From a virus: a DNA stretch of 64,000 nucleotides. Position 1 is the stretch's first letter; each line of letters opens with the position of its first letter. The position numbers were made by a program, and so were the translations under genes. Below are positions 7,348-15,317 of this stretch, piece after piece. Location: the IMG/VR virus record IMGVR_UViG_3300042945_001784, positions 16,808 to 80,807 of that record; one strand, written 5' to 3'. The notes under the pieces were generated by a model. That model had not been told where the DNA came from, searched no databases, and worked only from the letters and a program-made list of their open reading frames with translations.

Positions 7348-8481
7348 TTACTTAGATTCAACTTGGAAAGGACCACCATATCCTGTTCCTTTCAAGCGAT
7401 GTTTAGATTCATCGTATCCATATTGACGCAAGCTTTGCTCTAGCCCACTGTAATCACTTCCTCTAAAGCGATCTACAACAGGATCAATCACATAATCTGT
7501 GACAACATCTGCAAGTTTTTCTGCGCCGCGACCAGCTAATTCTCCAATAACTCCTTCAGTAAAACCACGCGTTGCTGGTGGTCCTGCATAAGTTGCAAAT
7601 GCGCCACCAAGTAAACGACGGCCTTTAGGTAAACCTAGCTCACCTGCTAATCTAAAAGCGTTACGAGTTGCCAATGCTTCTTCTGCAAGCGTGTGTCTTA
7701 TGCCAGGAGAAGTTACATTGCTTAAAAGTCCTTCAAGTCCAGCTTGCCATAAACTTCTGTTTTCATCTTGAGAATTTCTGCCTGCACTTAAACCACTGAT
7801 AGTTCCTGGTTCAATATACTGTTTTCCATATCGTAAGTTGCGTTCTTTTTGCGCAAGACCTGGATCAGCAAAGTTAAGAGCGTGTCCAAACTCATGCAAA
7901 GTAACCGGTGCTGAATATCTAGCATAATTTTTTAGTTGTGGTTTTTCATCCATTAATTTATTGAAACGTTCATCTAACTCAGGTTTGCTGCCCCAAGGTA
8001 GGCTTTGAAGATCCTGCATAATAGGTGATATTTTTTCATCGAATTTTCCAAGATCTTGCATGTATTTTGCACGTGCTTCATCAGACAAAACTCCTTGAAC
8101 ATTGACACGATTTTCATTATCGAAAAAAGCATCAGGATGGTCTATAAAACCGGTAAAGTTTACAGGTGTTCTTAGTTTTGGATTAAGAAACTCTTGTACT
8201 TTTTCAATGGTTGATAAAGGAACTTGTGTTGCAGGATTTGCTCTTAATTTATTGAGTGTTTCACTTCCTAATGAAGCTGATTGATTTAGTAAAGACCGAG
8301 CTGCGTTAACTCCTGTAACTTCTCTTGCAAAATTCTGTGCTTCTTCTACTTTTCTACGGTTTACAGACTGTCCTACATAAGGACTATCAGCTCCACCAGG
8401 GAGCAGCCCTCCCGCTAAGTTTTTATCTACGGCTCCATAAACTTTTTGAAAGCCGCCGCTTAGCCAGTTAGGAAAAGGCAT
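7348..8481 (-). CDS. Virion-associated candidate with HExxH zinc-peptidase motif
   Basis: 377 residues. A central APVTLHEFGHALNFADPG segment (about residue 195) holds an HExxH zinc site. The flanks are low in complexity and Gly/Arg-rich (GGPFQ at the C-terminus; GGFQKVYGAVDKNLAGGLLPGG near the N-terminus). It heads away from the polymerase gene and is followed in the same direction by other structural genes read from 10.3 kb, so a virion or maturation role is inferred. One of three HExxH proteins in this window. Confidence 0.65.
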   Translation of the reverse strand: MPFPNWLSGGFQKVYGAVDKNLAGGLLPGGADSPYVGQSVNRRKVEEAQNFAREVTGVNAARSLLNQSASLGSETLNKLRANPATQVPLSTIEKVQEFLNPKLRTPVNFTGFIDHPDAFFDNENRVNVQGVLSDEARAKYMQDLGKFDEKISPIMQDLQSLPWGSKPELDERFNKLMDEKPQLKNYARYSAPVTLHEFGHALNFADPGLAQKERNLRYGKQYIEPGTISGLSAGRNSQDENRSLWQAGLEGLLSNVTSPGIRHTLAEEALATRNAFRLAGELGLPKGRRLLGGAFATYAGPPATRGFTEGVIGELAGRGAEKLADVVTDYVIDPVVDRFRGSDYSGLEQSLRQYGYDESKHRLKGTGYGGPFQVESK

Positions 8482-8510
8482 TGTATTTTTTAACCTACTT
8501 TAATTTTAAA

Positions 8511-8621
8511 TTACTTTTTCTTTCCGCCGTTCTTAGCTTTACGAGCATTGGCATTACCGCTATTCTGCTTAGCATTTTGCTTAGCAGTTGCAGCGGATTT
8601 TTTGTTCTTTGGTTTAGACAT
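8511..8621 (-). CDS. Small Lys/Asn/Ala-rich basic protein
   Basis: 36 residues from ATG at 8621 (MSKPKNKKSAATAKQNAKQ) to TAA at 8511, almost wholly Lys, Ala, Asn and Gly. Its start overlaps the stop of the larger upstream gene by one base. Its charge suggests nucleic-acid contact or a disordered virion component; no family is recognised. Confidence 0.6.
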   Translation of the reverse strand: MSKPKNKKSAATAKQNAKQNSGNANARKAKNGGKKK

Positions 8622-9931
8622 TAGCGGCTAATTTCCTCCCAATCTAGAGAAGCATGGATGTCTGCACCGCTAACATCAGATGCTGCAATTAAAGTCAGCT
8701 CGTAGGGTGTAGATGTAAAAGGTTCTCTTTCTAATTGGAAAGTAAAAAGAGCTTCCTTAAGAATGTCAACTGGAGTAGATCCTTGGTTAGCGCCAATGGT
8801 ATAACCGCTGGCTAAGATTCGTCCAGTTCCTTGGGTAAATCCTGTACCCGTAATGTTATATTCTACTGCAGAATTAGTTCCTGCACTAACCCACGTTCCG
8901 CCTGTTGTTGTACCACTTGCAACAACTCTCCAGTTATATGTTGCATTGTTTGTAATCCCAATCAATGAAAGAGCTGTCAAAATAACAATGGCATCTAAAC
9001 GATTAGGAGATGTTTTAAGCCGGATTGACGCCAGGGGGTAGTAGGTTCCTGCTGTTGTTAGGTCAACAGGAGTTGTAATTGGAGTACCAATTGCTTGTTG
9101 TACGCCCCTAAGTTCGTAGCCTCCTTCGGAAACAACAGAAGAACAAACTTGTTTTAATGTACTGTTACTTGCAGTTGTTCCTGTGTTTTCAATCTCATAG
9201 CGTAAAGGTAAAGATGCTGTTGTGATATAGGTTGAAGTAATTATATTGGCGTGATGGAAAGAATGGCAGTGAATAAATACACCATTGATAACAAAACCTA
9301 AGCGAACTGTTCCTAAACCAAGCCACTCAATATCCATCCAAAAGATCTGTGCTTTTGTAATATCAAGAGTCAGTCCTGAAAGACCTTCACCATCTAATTT
9401 ATCTACGTTCCAGTTACTCTGGGCTACACGTGTTTCTGTTACGGATCCAGTGACGCTGCTTCTTTCAACAAAAGATAAGGTTGAACCATTTAATTCAACG
9501 TAGATACCATTATCATTTCCAAAGTATCCAACACGTTGACGTAAATTTTGTTTTGCAGGATTGAATACAAAAGTATTTAATACAAGAAGACTTTTACCTG
9601 GTTGGTATGAGAAAACCTTAGTAGTTTCTCGATATACTTTTGATCCTGACGTTGTTGTTACGTTTAAATTAACTAAACCTTCGCTAGTACTGAACGATGT
9701 TGTCCCACCACTTGCTGTATTTATTGCCCACAAACCATTATCGTTATAGCGATGGCTAGAATCAAACAAAGTTAAGGGTTGTGACATCCTTAACCGTCCA
9801 AAAGCATCACTTGCTATTGAACTGCCTCCACCTGATGGAGCTGTTATCGCTACATTTAGTACCTGATCATCAGGATTTAGTACTTTGACAACCTCATAAA
9901 GATTGTCATCTCTTTCAATAACGGTTGCCAT
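8621..9931 (-). CDS. Virion structural protein of the FGRLRxSxP type
   Basis: 436 residues, beta-rich. The N-terminal segment DAFGRLRMSQPLTLFDSSHR is a motif I associate with large virion proteins of many tailed phages, including cyanophages; the rest is Ser/Thr/Gly-rich with short strands (IYVELNGSTLSFVERSS). It is tightly linked to the small genes at 9934 and 8511. A tail or capsid-surface protein is likely; the exact role is not visible. Confidence 0.75.
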   Translation of the reverse strand: MATVIERDDNLYEVVKVLNPDDQVLNVAITAPSGGGSSIASDAFGRLRMSQPLTLFDSSHRYNDNGLWAINTASGGTTSFSTSEGLVNLNVTTTSGSKVYRETTKVFSYQPGKSLLVLNTFVFNPAKQNLRQRVGYFGNDNGIYVELNGSTLSFVERSSVTGSVTETRVAQSNWNVDKLDGEGLSGLTLDITKAQIFWMDIEWLGLGTVRLGFVINGVFIHCHSFHHANIITSTYITTASLPLRYEIENTGTTASNSTLKQVCSSVVSEGGYELRGVQQAIGTPITTPVDLTTAGTYYPLASIRLKTSPNRLDAIVILTALSLIGITNNATYNWRVVASGTTTGGTWVSAGTNSAVEYNITGTGFTQGTGRILASGYTIGANQGSTPVDILKEALFTFQLEREPFTSTPYELTLIAASDVSGADIHASLDWEEISR

Positions 9932-9933
9932 GA

Positions 9934-10272
9934 TTACTGCGCCGAGAAGCTAAGACGTACAATAGCATTTGTTCCGCCAGTTTCTTTGTAGAAGTTAGCG
10001 CGAACAAATTTCACAGGGATGTTGCTGGCTTTATAAACAAAGGTTCCGTTCTCAGTTATGGTATTTGAAATGATGGGTCCGTAGTGCGTTCCATCAATGC
10101 TGCCATCCAGTCGAACAACAACATTTGTATCAATATTGCTGACGGTAGCTACCAAAGAATAATTCTTGGTGGAGAAGTAATTGTTTTCATACACAGACAC
10201 AGGTGGCGTTGTTCCAGGCGCTGTTAGCTCTCCTGCGTTAAAGAACAACGTGTCCTGAAAATACGTAACCAC
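9934..10272 (-). CDS. Small beta-rich virion protein
   Basis: 112 residues (MVTYFQDTLFFNAGEL...), Thr/Asn-rich with alternating strands (VVVRLDGSIDGTHYGPIIS) ending in RLSFSAQ. It is the first gene of this minus-strand block and stops two bases before the next start. Similar small beta proteins in this window lie next to fibre genes (see 40471-40812). A structural role is inferred from context. Confidence 0.65.
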   Translation of the reverse strand: MVTYFQDTLFFNAGELTAPGTTPPVSVYENNYFSTKNYSLVATVSNIDTNVVVRLDGSIDGTHYGPIISNTITENGTFVYKASNIPVKFVRANFYKETGGTNAIVRLSFSAQ

Positions 10273-10341
10273 TTCTTAAGACTCTTTTCTCCTTGCCATT
10301 CTAGAAGAAGTAAGTACAGTACACACGGTGCCCACCTTCTC

Positions 10342-10518
10342 ATGGAACCCCAACGCATCAGTGCTATTAAAGCCTCCCTGTACGACATGTCCATGGAGGA
10401 ACTTCAAGATATGAGCGATGATCTCAGCGATCTCATCTCAGTCTTAATCACGCGCCAGGTAGCAATCGAAGATGCCATCTTGGATCGCCTTGAAGCAGCT
10501 TTTGCAAAACAGGCATGA
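10342..10518 (+). CDS. Small acidic helical protein
   Basis: 58 residues from ATG 10342 to TGA 10516-10518. The sequence (SMEELQDMSDDLSDLISVL, then RQVAIEDAILDRLEAAF) is amphipathic helix throughout. The stop overlaps the dCMP deaminase start as ATGA, indicating coupling. It diverges from the minus-strand block starting at 10272; the 69 bases between hold no convincing -10. Function unknown. Confidence 0.65.
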   Translation: MEPQRISAIKASLYDMSMEELQDMSDDLSDLISVLITRQVAIEDAILDRLEAAFAKQA

Positions 10519-10970
10519 ACCCTGAAGAGCATAAGTGGCACCAGCGTTTTACCTTGTTGGCTAGGCAAGTCGCCAGCTGGAGTAAAGATCCATCCACTCA
10601 AGTTGGTTGTGTACTAACCAACAACAAAAAAGTTTTAAGTGTTGGATATAACGGATTTCCTAAGAACATTAGTGATGACCTAAACCGACTCATTGATCGT
10701 GAGCAAAAGTATGAAATCACTGTTCATGCTGAAGTTAATGCAGTCACAACAGCTGCACTTCACGGTGTCAGTACTGAAGGCGCTAACGCTTACATTACTT
10801 TCAATCCATGCTCTCGCTGTGCTGCTGTACTTATCAACGCAGGTATTAATGCCATCTATGTGGATGGCGGTTCCGAAATCCCTGAGCGTTGGTTAGAAAA
10901 CTTCATACTGGCCAGCAAAATTCTTGCTGAAGCCGGGGTAGAGTACCACACCATTGATCCCACTTCCTAA
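10515..10970 (+). CDS. dCMP deaminase (ComEB-like)
   Basis: 151 residues. The zinc site of the cytidine/deoxycytidylate deaminase fold is complete: HAEVNA (His ligand and catalytic Glu) at about residue 76 and PCSRCA (two Cys ligands) at about residue 98. The N-terminal STQVGCVLTNNKKVLSVGYNG is typical of dCMP deaminases. It converts dCMP to dUMP, the substrate of ThyX encoded at 1.8 kb. It is coupled to the small gene upstream and followed two bases later by the SSB gene. Confidence 0.95.
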   Translation: MNPEEHKWHQRFTLLARQVASWSKDPSTQVGCVLTNNKKVLSVGYNGFPKNISDDLNRLIDREQKYEITVHAEVNAVTTAALHGVSTEGANAYITFNPCSRCAAVLINAGINAIYVDGGSEIPERWLENFILASKILAEAGVEYHTIDPTS

Positions 10971-10972
10971 TC

Positions 10973-11722
10973 ATGAACAATCTGCTTGCCACTGGTATTT
11001 ATGCCGGTGAGAAATTTATGGATAATGGTTTGCGTTTTGTGCAAATCAATCTTCCAAAGGTAGGTAATTCAGGTGCACAAGTTCCTCTACTTGTTGTACC
11101 TAATAAAGCTGCAGGTGAAACCTTTGATGTGTTTCAACCTGGTGCAACATTATTAGTTGGAGGTCGGTTGTATCCCAACCGTCAAGATTACAAGATGTAC
11201 TTGGTTCCTAACCAGGTGTTTCAGATTGCTCCCCCTAACCTCGTAGTTAATCAGGTTAATCTTGCTGGTGGTGTGGGATTTATTCCAGAACAAAACAAGG
11301 AAGATCTGTTTACTTTCTCGCTGATGTGCTCAGCTCCAGCGCAGCAGATCCTTGGCCACACTTGGGATGACAGCCTTGCGTTCCGCATGGAAGCATGGGG
11401 TGATGATGCTAAGCGCATGACTGCAAACCTCCATGTGGGACGGCAGATCGCTGTGTCTGGCGTGCTCCGCTACAACACCTGGACCACACAGGATGGTCAG
11501 CAGCGTGGTATGTATCAGGTCCGCGTGAAGAGTGGTACCTATGCCTTCTTTGGTAAGAACAAGAAGAAGGAAGAACAGAATGAGCTGCGGGCTGTCAACA
11601 CTGGCAATCGGTTTGAGTCGCCAGCAGCTGTAACAGCGGAGCCTTATCAGTCCTCTGTGCAACTGCCTCCTTTGCAGCAGGACGTACCAGCCGGTATCAA
11701 CGGTGACGATGTTCCTTTCTGA
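10973..11722 (+). CDS. ssb: Single-stranded DNA-binding protein, OB-fold type with acidic tip
   Basis: 249 residues. The protein looks like two OB-type segments (about 5-85 and 105-190); the second has GRQIAVSGVLRYNTWTTQDG and RVKSGTYAFFGK, close to bacterial SSB strands. The C-terminus GINGDDVPF resembles the acidic SSB tip (DDxPF) that recruits replication and repair partners. It would coat ssDNA at the phage fork. It lies in the nucleotide and replication cluster and is followed by a terminator at 11796. Confidence 0.8.
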   Translation: MNNLLATGIYAGEKFMDNGLRFVQINLPKVGNSGAQVPLLVVPNKAAGETFDVFQPGATLLVGGRLYPNRQDYKMYLVPNQVFQIAPPNLVVNQVNLAGGVGFIPEQNKEDLFTFSLMCSAPAQQILGHTWDDSLAFRMEAWGDDAKRMTANLHVGRQIAVSGVLRYNTWTTQDGQQRGMYQVRVKSGTYAFFGKNKKKEEQNELRAVNTGNRFESPAAVTAEPYQSSVQLPPLQQDVPAGINGDDVPF

Positions 11723-11795
11723 TAAGAAAAAGTAATACGTAACAATGAATTCAATCCATCTGCCTTAGCTAAGGTAGGGGAGGCGAAGAACCAAG

Positions 11796-11821
11796 GGTTG
11801 CAGGTGCTACTGCAACCTTTT
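11796..11821 (+). terminator. Rho-independent terminator after the SSB gene
   Basis: GGTTGCAG (11796-11803), loop GTGCTA, CTGCAACC (11810-11817), then TTTT. The 8-bp perfect stem followed by U residues marks the end of the dCMP deaminase-SSB transcript. A short palindrome CCTTAGCTAAGG lies at 11763-11774 in the same gap. The hairpin also argues against starting the next gene at TTG 11798. Confidence 0.7.
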
Positions 11822-11905
11822 CATCCTCAGGTCAGCGCCAGTGGAGCCAACCCGTTGTGCAGGTGCAACTCCTGCTCTGAGGACCATCCAAACGCAACGA
11901 ACGTA

Positions 11906-12829
11906 ATGTCTGTACTGGACCGCTACCTTAATATTGAGAAGTACCAGGGTGTCCTGCGTGACTTCTGCAACTGCCAGATCCTGAATGACAAGAGCCAGTG
12001 CGGTCTCTTTCTGAAGGACACTGTGCTGGCCCGTATTGGGTGGACTGGTACTCCCGATCAATTCCCTGATGCTGAGGAGTATGAGCACACCTACAACAAC
12101 GGTGACAGCAACAAAGGAATCTTCTTTAAGACTCCCCGCATGGTAGTGCTGCACTGCGGTTTCAGGAAAGATGTCACCTTTATCGAGAACTCCGAGAAGG
12201 GTGGCATCGAAGGAATCTATCCTCGTGATTCGTTTCTTTATGACGATTGGCAAGAGAAGAATCCTAACAAGCCTTCGCCTTACAAGCGTCGTCGCCTTGT
12301 TCTGATCTTCCTTGTCAATGAGAAAGGCACTCCGGTTCACAAGAAACCGCTGCTCCTTTCCATCCACGGTGGTGCTTCCAACCTGTTTACCGATGCTTAC
12401 GGCACTTTCATCGAGCAGCTGGAGTCTGCTTTTGCTGAATTTGCTGGGCTGAAAGGCGGTGCTGGCTTTGACCCCAAGCAAGCAGCTGCTGCAATCTTCA
12501 CTCCCACCTTTGGTTCTCAGCTTTATGGTGAGAACAACAAGAGCTGGATTGCGTTCCCTAAGCAATGGGTTGTTCCCACGGTCAAGAACATCGAGTCCTT
12601 CTTCCCCAAGGGTGACGATGATATTGACTTCATTGAGGAAGTGTGGGAAACCTGCCCGCCTGAGGTGTATGCCAAGTCCTTCTTCCAGCAATGTGAAAAG
12701 GAGATTGGCTACCACGCCATCAAGCCTGGCCTGGATTTCTCCCTGCCTCCTGTTGAATCGTCTGGATCCAGTGCTCGTGTGCTGACCGGCGCACGGGATC
12801 CTGAGACCGGAGAGATCAGCCTGGATTGA
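11906..12829 (+). CDS. Hypothetical protein, possibly DUF5895-like
   Basis: 307 residues from ATG 11906 (MSVLDRYLNIEKYQG); the frame is open to TTG 11798 but that would overlap a terminator hairpin. It is mixed alpha/beta with GIFFKTPRMVVLHCG, RRRLVLIFLVNEKG and KPLLLSIHGGASN, a pattern I associate with DUF5895-type proteins of cyanobacteria and their phages, without certainty. The central GASNLFTDAYGTFIEQLE and Ala-rich AAAAIFTPTFGS parts look globular. It ends before a strong terminator. Function unknown. Confidence 0.75.
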   Translation: MSVLDRYLNIEKYQGVLRDFCNCQILNDKSQCGLFLKDTVLARIGWTGTPDQFPDAEEYEHTYNNGDSNKGIFFKTPRMVVLHCGFRKDVTFIENSEKGGIEGIYPRDSFLYDDWQEKNPNKPSPYKRRRLVLIFLVNEKGTPVHKKPLLLSIHGGASNLFTDAYGTFIEQLESAFAEFAGLKGGAGFDPKQAAAAIFTPTFGSQLYGENNKSWIAFPKQWVVPTVKNIESFFPKGDDDIDFIEEVWETCPPEVYAKSFFQQCEKEIGYHAIKPGLDFSLPPVESSGSSARVLTGARDPETGEISLD

Positions 12830-12852
12830 TCTAGACTGCTCCTGGAATGTTC

Positions 12853-12878
12853 AACCGCTCCTTCGGGGGCGGTTTTTT
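12853..12878 (+). terminator. Strong terminator with UUCG tetraloop
   Basis: AACCGCTCC (12853-12861), loop TTCG, GGGGCGGTT (12866-12874), then TTTT. The 9-bp stem with a UUCG loop and T tract is a textbook rho-independent terminator. It closes the plus-strand gene at 12829 and touches the stop codon of the convergent minus-strand gene, so it may act on both transcripts. Confidence 0.85.
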
Positions 12879-13131
12879 ATTCTTCGTAATAGGTCTTGAT
12901 CACATCTGCCTCCAGGTTGGCAAGCCGTGCGATTAAATTTCTAATGATGGCCTGGCGTTGTACAGATAGCTGAAGAAGTTTCAGTGCTCCTGCTCTTAAA
13001 ACATCTGGATCAGTAACAGCTTCTAATTCCTTTGCAATCTTTGCTTGAAGAAACTCATCTTCTAAAGAAAGATTAAAGTCATCAGGGCTGAACTTAAATT
13101 CAATTAATTCAAAGCCAGACATTATTGACAT
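12877..13131 (-). CDS. Small helical protein with NblA-like core (tentative)
   Basis: 84 residues (or 81 from the in-frame ATG at 13122). The core LSLEDEF followed by a long helix and LQLSVQRQAIIRNLIARLANLE has the spacing of NblA/Ycf18 (LSLEQEF, then a second amphipathic helix). NblA is a helical adaptor that directs phycobilisome breakdown; phage copies are known in some cyanophages. Only the first motif is close, so an unrelated helical-hairpin protein is equally possible. It is a lone minus-strand gene flanked by a terminator and a divergent promoter. Confidence 0.5.
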   Translation of the reverse strand: MSIMSGFELIEFKFSPDDFNLSLEDEFLQAKIAKELEAVTDPDVLRAGALKLLQLSVQRQAIIRNLIARLANLEADVIKTYYEE

Positions 13132-13190
13132 GGCATAATGTTCAGTCTAAACATTCAACATTTAATGTCAAGTAATCATTGTTACTGTGC

Positions 13191-13218
13191 TTGACACCAC
13201 AGGCTAAGAACCTAGACT
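13191..13218 (+). promoter_or_regulatory. Sigma-70-type promoter TTGACA-N16-TAGACT
   Basis: A consensus -35 TTGACA (13191-13196) and TAGACT (13213-13218) are separated by 16 bases, with transcription expected near 13225 and the first ATG at 13247. It sits in the divergent gap after the minus-strand gene and would drive the plus-strand block from 13.25 kb onwards. Confidence 0.65.
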
Positions 13219-13246
13219 GCCACTGGCTTCTCAGCTCTCAGCTACA

Positions 13247-13378
13247 ATGGCAAAGAAATCCTTAACAGGAACCATTCACAAAGAGTCCGTGCCCAAGCGG
13301 ACCTCTATTGGTCATGGCCGACGCAAGCGTGGCTCATTTAAAAAATCTAAAGCCTATCGCGGGCAAGGAAAAGGTTGA
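13247..13378 (+). CDS. Small very basic conserved-type protein
   Basis: 43 residues: MAKKSLTGTIHKES, then KRTSIGHGRRKRGSFKKSK and AYRGQGKG. The TSIG...(K/R)-rich...YRGQG layout is one I recognise from small uncharacterised cyanophage proteins. It is the first gene after the promoter at 13191, so it is probably made early. High charge suggests binding to nucleic acid. Function unknown. Confidence 0.75.
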   Translation: MAKKSLTGTIHKESVPKRTSIGHGRRKRGSFKKSKAYRGQGKG

Positions 13379-13389
13379 TTTCTAGACCT

Positions 13390-13424
13390 GGAGTAAGTCT
13401 TAAAACTGCTCCTGCACACACCAC
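13390..13424 (+). promoter_or_regulatory. 5' leader element, copy 2
   Basis: GGAGTAAGTC (13390-13399) and TGCACACACCAC (13413-13424) occur in the same order as at 2543-2581, here 13 bases apart instead of 17. AGAC/GTCT can close a small loop around the first word. It lies ten bases before the ATG at 13434. A shortened TGCACACCAC at 14308-14317 precedes the next gene. Confidence 0.45.
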
Positions 13425-13433
13425 CTGACCGTA

Positions 13434-14306
13434 ATGACCGTAACTGAAGCGCTACTTTCTGATGCTCAACGTCTTGTGTATGGACGTAGAAGAATTATTG
13501 ATGCTCTTTATCAAGAAGATCCAGATAAATTCAAAGTTCTACAAGCCACTGATATTCAATCTATTTCACTTGAAGATGATCTGGTTTGTTTACAGTTAAC
13601 TGACACCCAACTCTATATAGAGAGGGCAAAAATCCTTAAAAATTTCTGGGAGCACCGCACGCGCACCCCTTCCTACTTTGATTACAAGGTTTGGAGCCAG
13701 GCATTGAGCAGTCGTCCTTGGCAAGGAACACCTGTTGCAGCATTGGATTACGGTCCGTCCCAAGCCATTGATGCGCTGGAGCCTTTGCTGGGACGCCCGC
13801 CCCGGATTCAAACAGACCGTGATGGAGTACAGAAGTTGTACTTTGTCATGGAGAAAGAAGAGATGTGCAGCTGTGAATCATGGAATCAAATGCATGTCCA
13901 CAGGCATGAACTTTCCGATGAGTTCTCTACTTATACCGACATAAAATTTAAGCCCATTTGTAAACATTTACAATGGTGTTCTGCCAACATGATGCTTCAT
14001 GCAATTCGGTTTGAATCCAGGCAGAGCGATAAAGAATACAATCCAAGAATGTGTGTTTACTATTTTGATCATCGTCGCGGTTTGTTACTGTATCGCGTTA
14101 CTTATGACGGCGTAAAAACAGGTGGTCAATGGTTACCCGTTGGTGGTTGGAAAGAAAAAGCTGTCTATGACAGTAACCACATGCCAACCGGAGCTTGCTG
14201 GCAAACCTTTACGGATGCGCTGACCCAAGATCCACCTTTTAAACTTTCACTCTATTCTCATAGCCTGGGTGCATTGATGAACAGCACCCGCGCTAAACAG
14301 TCCTGA
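13434..14306 (+). CDS. Hypothetical protein with SWIM-like CxC...CxH zinc motif
   Basis: 290 residues. At about residues 145-180 the sequence has CSC and then PICKHLQWC, matching the SWIM zinc-finger pattern CxC-xn-CxH. SWIM motifs occur in DNA-binding and recombination-linked proteins. The C-terminal part (GGQWLPVGGWKEKAVYDS) looks beta-rich. A structured leader element precedes it and the Gp157-like gene follows, so a DNA-processing role is plausible but unproven. A virion protein at 42-44 kb carries a similar motif. Confidence 0.75.
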   Translation: MTVTEALLSDAQRLVYGRRRIIDALYQEDPDKFKVLQATDIQSISLEDDLVCLQLTDTQLYIERAKILKNFWEHRTRTPSYFDYKVWSQALSSRPWQGTPVAALDYGPSQAIDALEPLLGRPPRIQTDRDGVQKLYFVMEKEEMCSCESWNQMHVHRHELSDEFSTYTDIKFKPICKHLQWCSANMMLHAIRFESRQSDKEYNPRMCVYYFDHRRGLLLYRVTYDGVKTGGQWLPVGGWKEKAVYDSNHMPTGACWQTFTDALTQDPPFKLSLYSHSLGALMNSTRAKQS

Positions 14307-14330
14307 TTGCACACCACGACATTACTCACC

Positions 14331-14927
14331 ATGGCTGACAAGCTTTCCCTGATCCAAATTGCTGAATCCATCCAGCACATCAGCTTTTTGAAGGATATGC
14401 CTGACATCCCTGAGGATGAGCGGGCCATGCTGGAGCAGCACCTTCACGATCTGGCTTCTCGCCAGGAGTCCAAGTTTGATGCCATCATCGGCATGATTAA
14501 AAAGTGTGATGCTTATATTGAAGCATTACAAACAGAGATGGATGAGATCAAACAAAACCTAGATGCATGGAAAAAGAACCGGGAAAAGATGGTTTCTATT
14601 GTTAAGTTTGCTTATCAACAGAATCTGATTGATAACAAGCCAACTGGTACTAAATATCAAGCTACGATTCGTAGAGTTAAGCCACGTCTTGTAGATAACT
14701 TTGAACACTGGGAGGAGGAAGATAAGACTGAGTTTGGTTTGCGTAAGACCACGACAATAACGCGCATTAAAGACAACACTGTTGTAGATGTAAAGCAAGA
14801 GGATTTACCTGATAAAGATCGGGTGCGTGATGCACTTGCTACAGATGACGGTTCAGCGCCAGCAGCAGCTCAACTTGTTCCTGGATTCTCCTTTGTTTAT
14901 GAGCGTTGTAAAAGGTTAAGTACCTGA
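14331..14927 (+). CDS. Siphovirus Gp157-like coiled-coil protein
   Basis: 198 residues from ATG 14331 (MADKLSLIQ). It has a long central coiled coil (LQTEMDEIKQNLDAWKKN) followed by a small beta-domain and a C-terminal LPDKDRVRDALATDDG...AQLVPGFSF, the arrangement of the Gp157 family (PF05565). Members sit next to SSB, recombinase or nuclease genes in siphophages and are thought to act in DNA metabolism; their activity is not established. It is co-oriented with and close to the SWIM-motif gene. Confidence 0.7.
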   Translation: MADKLSLIQIAESIQHISFLKDMPDIPEDERAMLEQHLHDLASRQESKFDAIIGMIKKCDAYIEALQTEMDEIKQNLDAWKKNREKMVSIVKFAYQQNLIDNKPTGTKYQATIRRVKPRLVDNFEHWEEEDKTEFGLRKTTTITRIKDNTVVDVKQEDLPDKDRVRDALATDDGSAPAAAQLVPGFSFVYERCKRLST

Positions 14928-14969
14928 TCACACTTTTAAGTTCCAACAACAACAACAACAAATTCAACA

Positions 14970-15317
14970 ATGACTCAAGAACACCCGATTACACCGCCCC
15001 CTGAGCTGGTGGAAAAGTGGCTGGAGAACACTTGCTCGCATGACTGCATCGGAGCTTACCCGGCGAACTACGAGCAGCTCATCTGCACCCAAGCCGCCCG
15101 CTGGGGCGCTGATCAGGAGCTGGAGGCGTGCTGTGAGTGGCTTAAAGCCAAAGAGTGGATTCACCACGAATTCAGCGACGAACTCCGCGCCGCCCGTCGC
15201 CCCAAGCCGCCGAGCTTGAAGGAGCAAGCGCTTGCAGTTTTAGACGACGCCTCAGATCGTCTTGATGCTGCTCACGAAAACATCATCCGCCGCGCACTGG
15301 AGCAACTCGATGGCTGA
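14970..15317 (+). CDS. Paralogue 1 of the ITPPPELV / AARWGADQELEACC family
   Basis: 115 residues. It begins HPITPPPELVEKW, then QAARWGADQELEACCEWL, LRAARRPKPPSLKEQALAVL and IIRRALEQLDG. This layout is common in uncharacterised proteins of marine Synechococcus and their phages. Related sequences follow at 16446-17144 (two copies) and 17137-17478. GC content and codon use are clearly higher than in neighbouring genes, pointing to transfer from a host-like source. A run of CAA repeats precedes its ATG. Function unknown. Confidence 0.8.
   Translation: MTQEHPITPPPELVEKWLENTCSHDCIGAYPANYEQLICTQAARWGADQELEACCEWLKAKEWIHHEFSDELRAARRPKPPSLKEQALAVLDDASDRLDAAHENIIRRALEQLDG

Noticed and set aside
11807-12715. 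302-residue minus-strand open frame opposite 11906-12829
   Set aside because: Leu/Val/Arg-rich shadow; it crosses the terminator at 11796-11821 region and lacks any protein motif, while the plus-strand frame looks globular.
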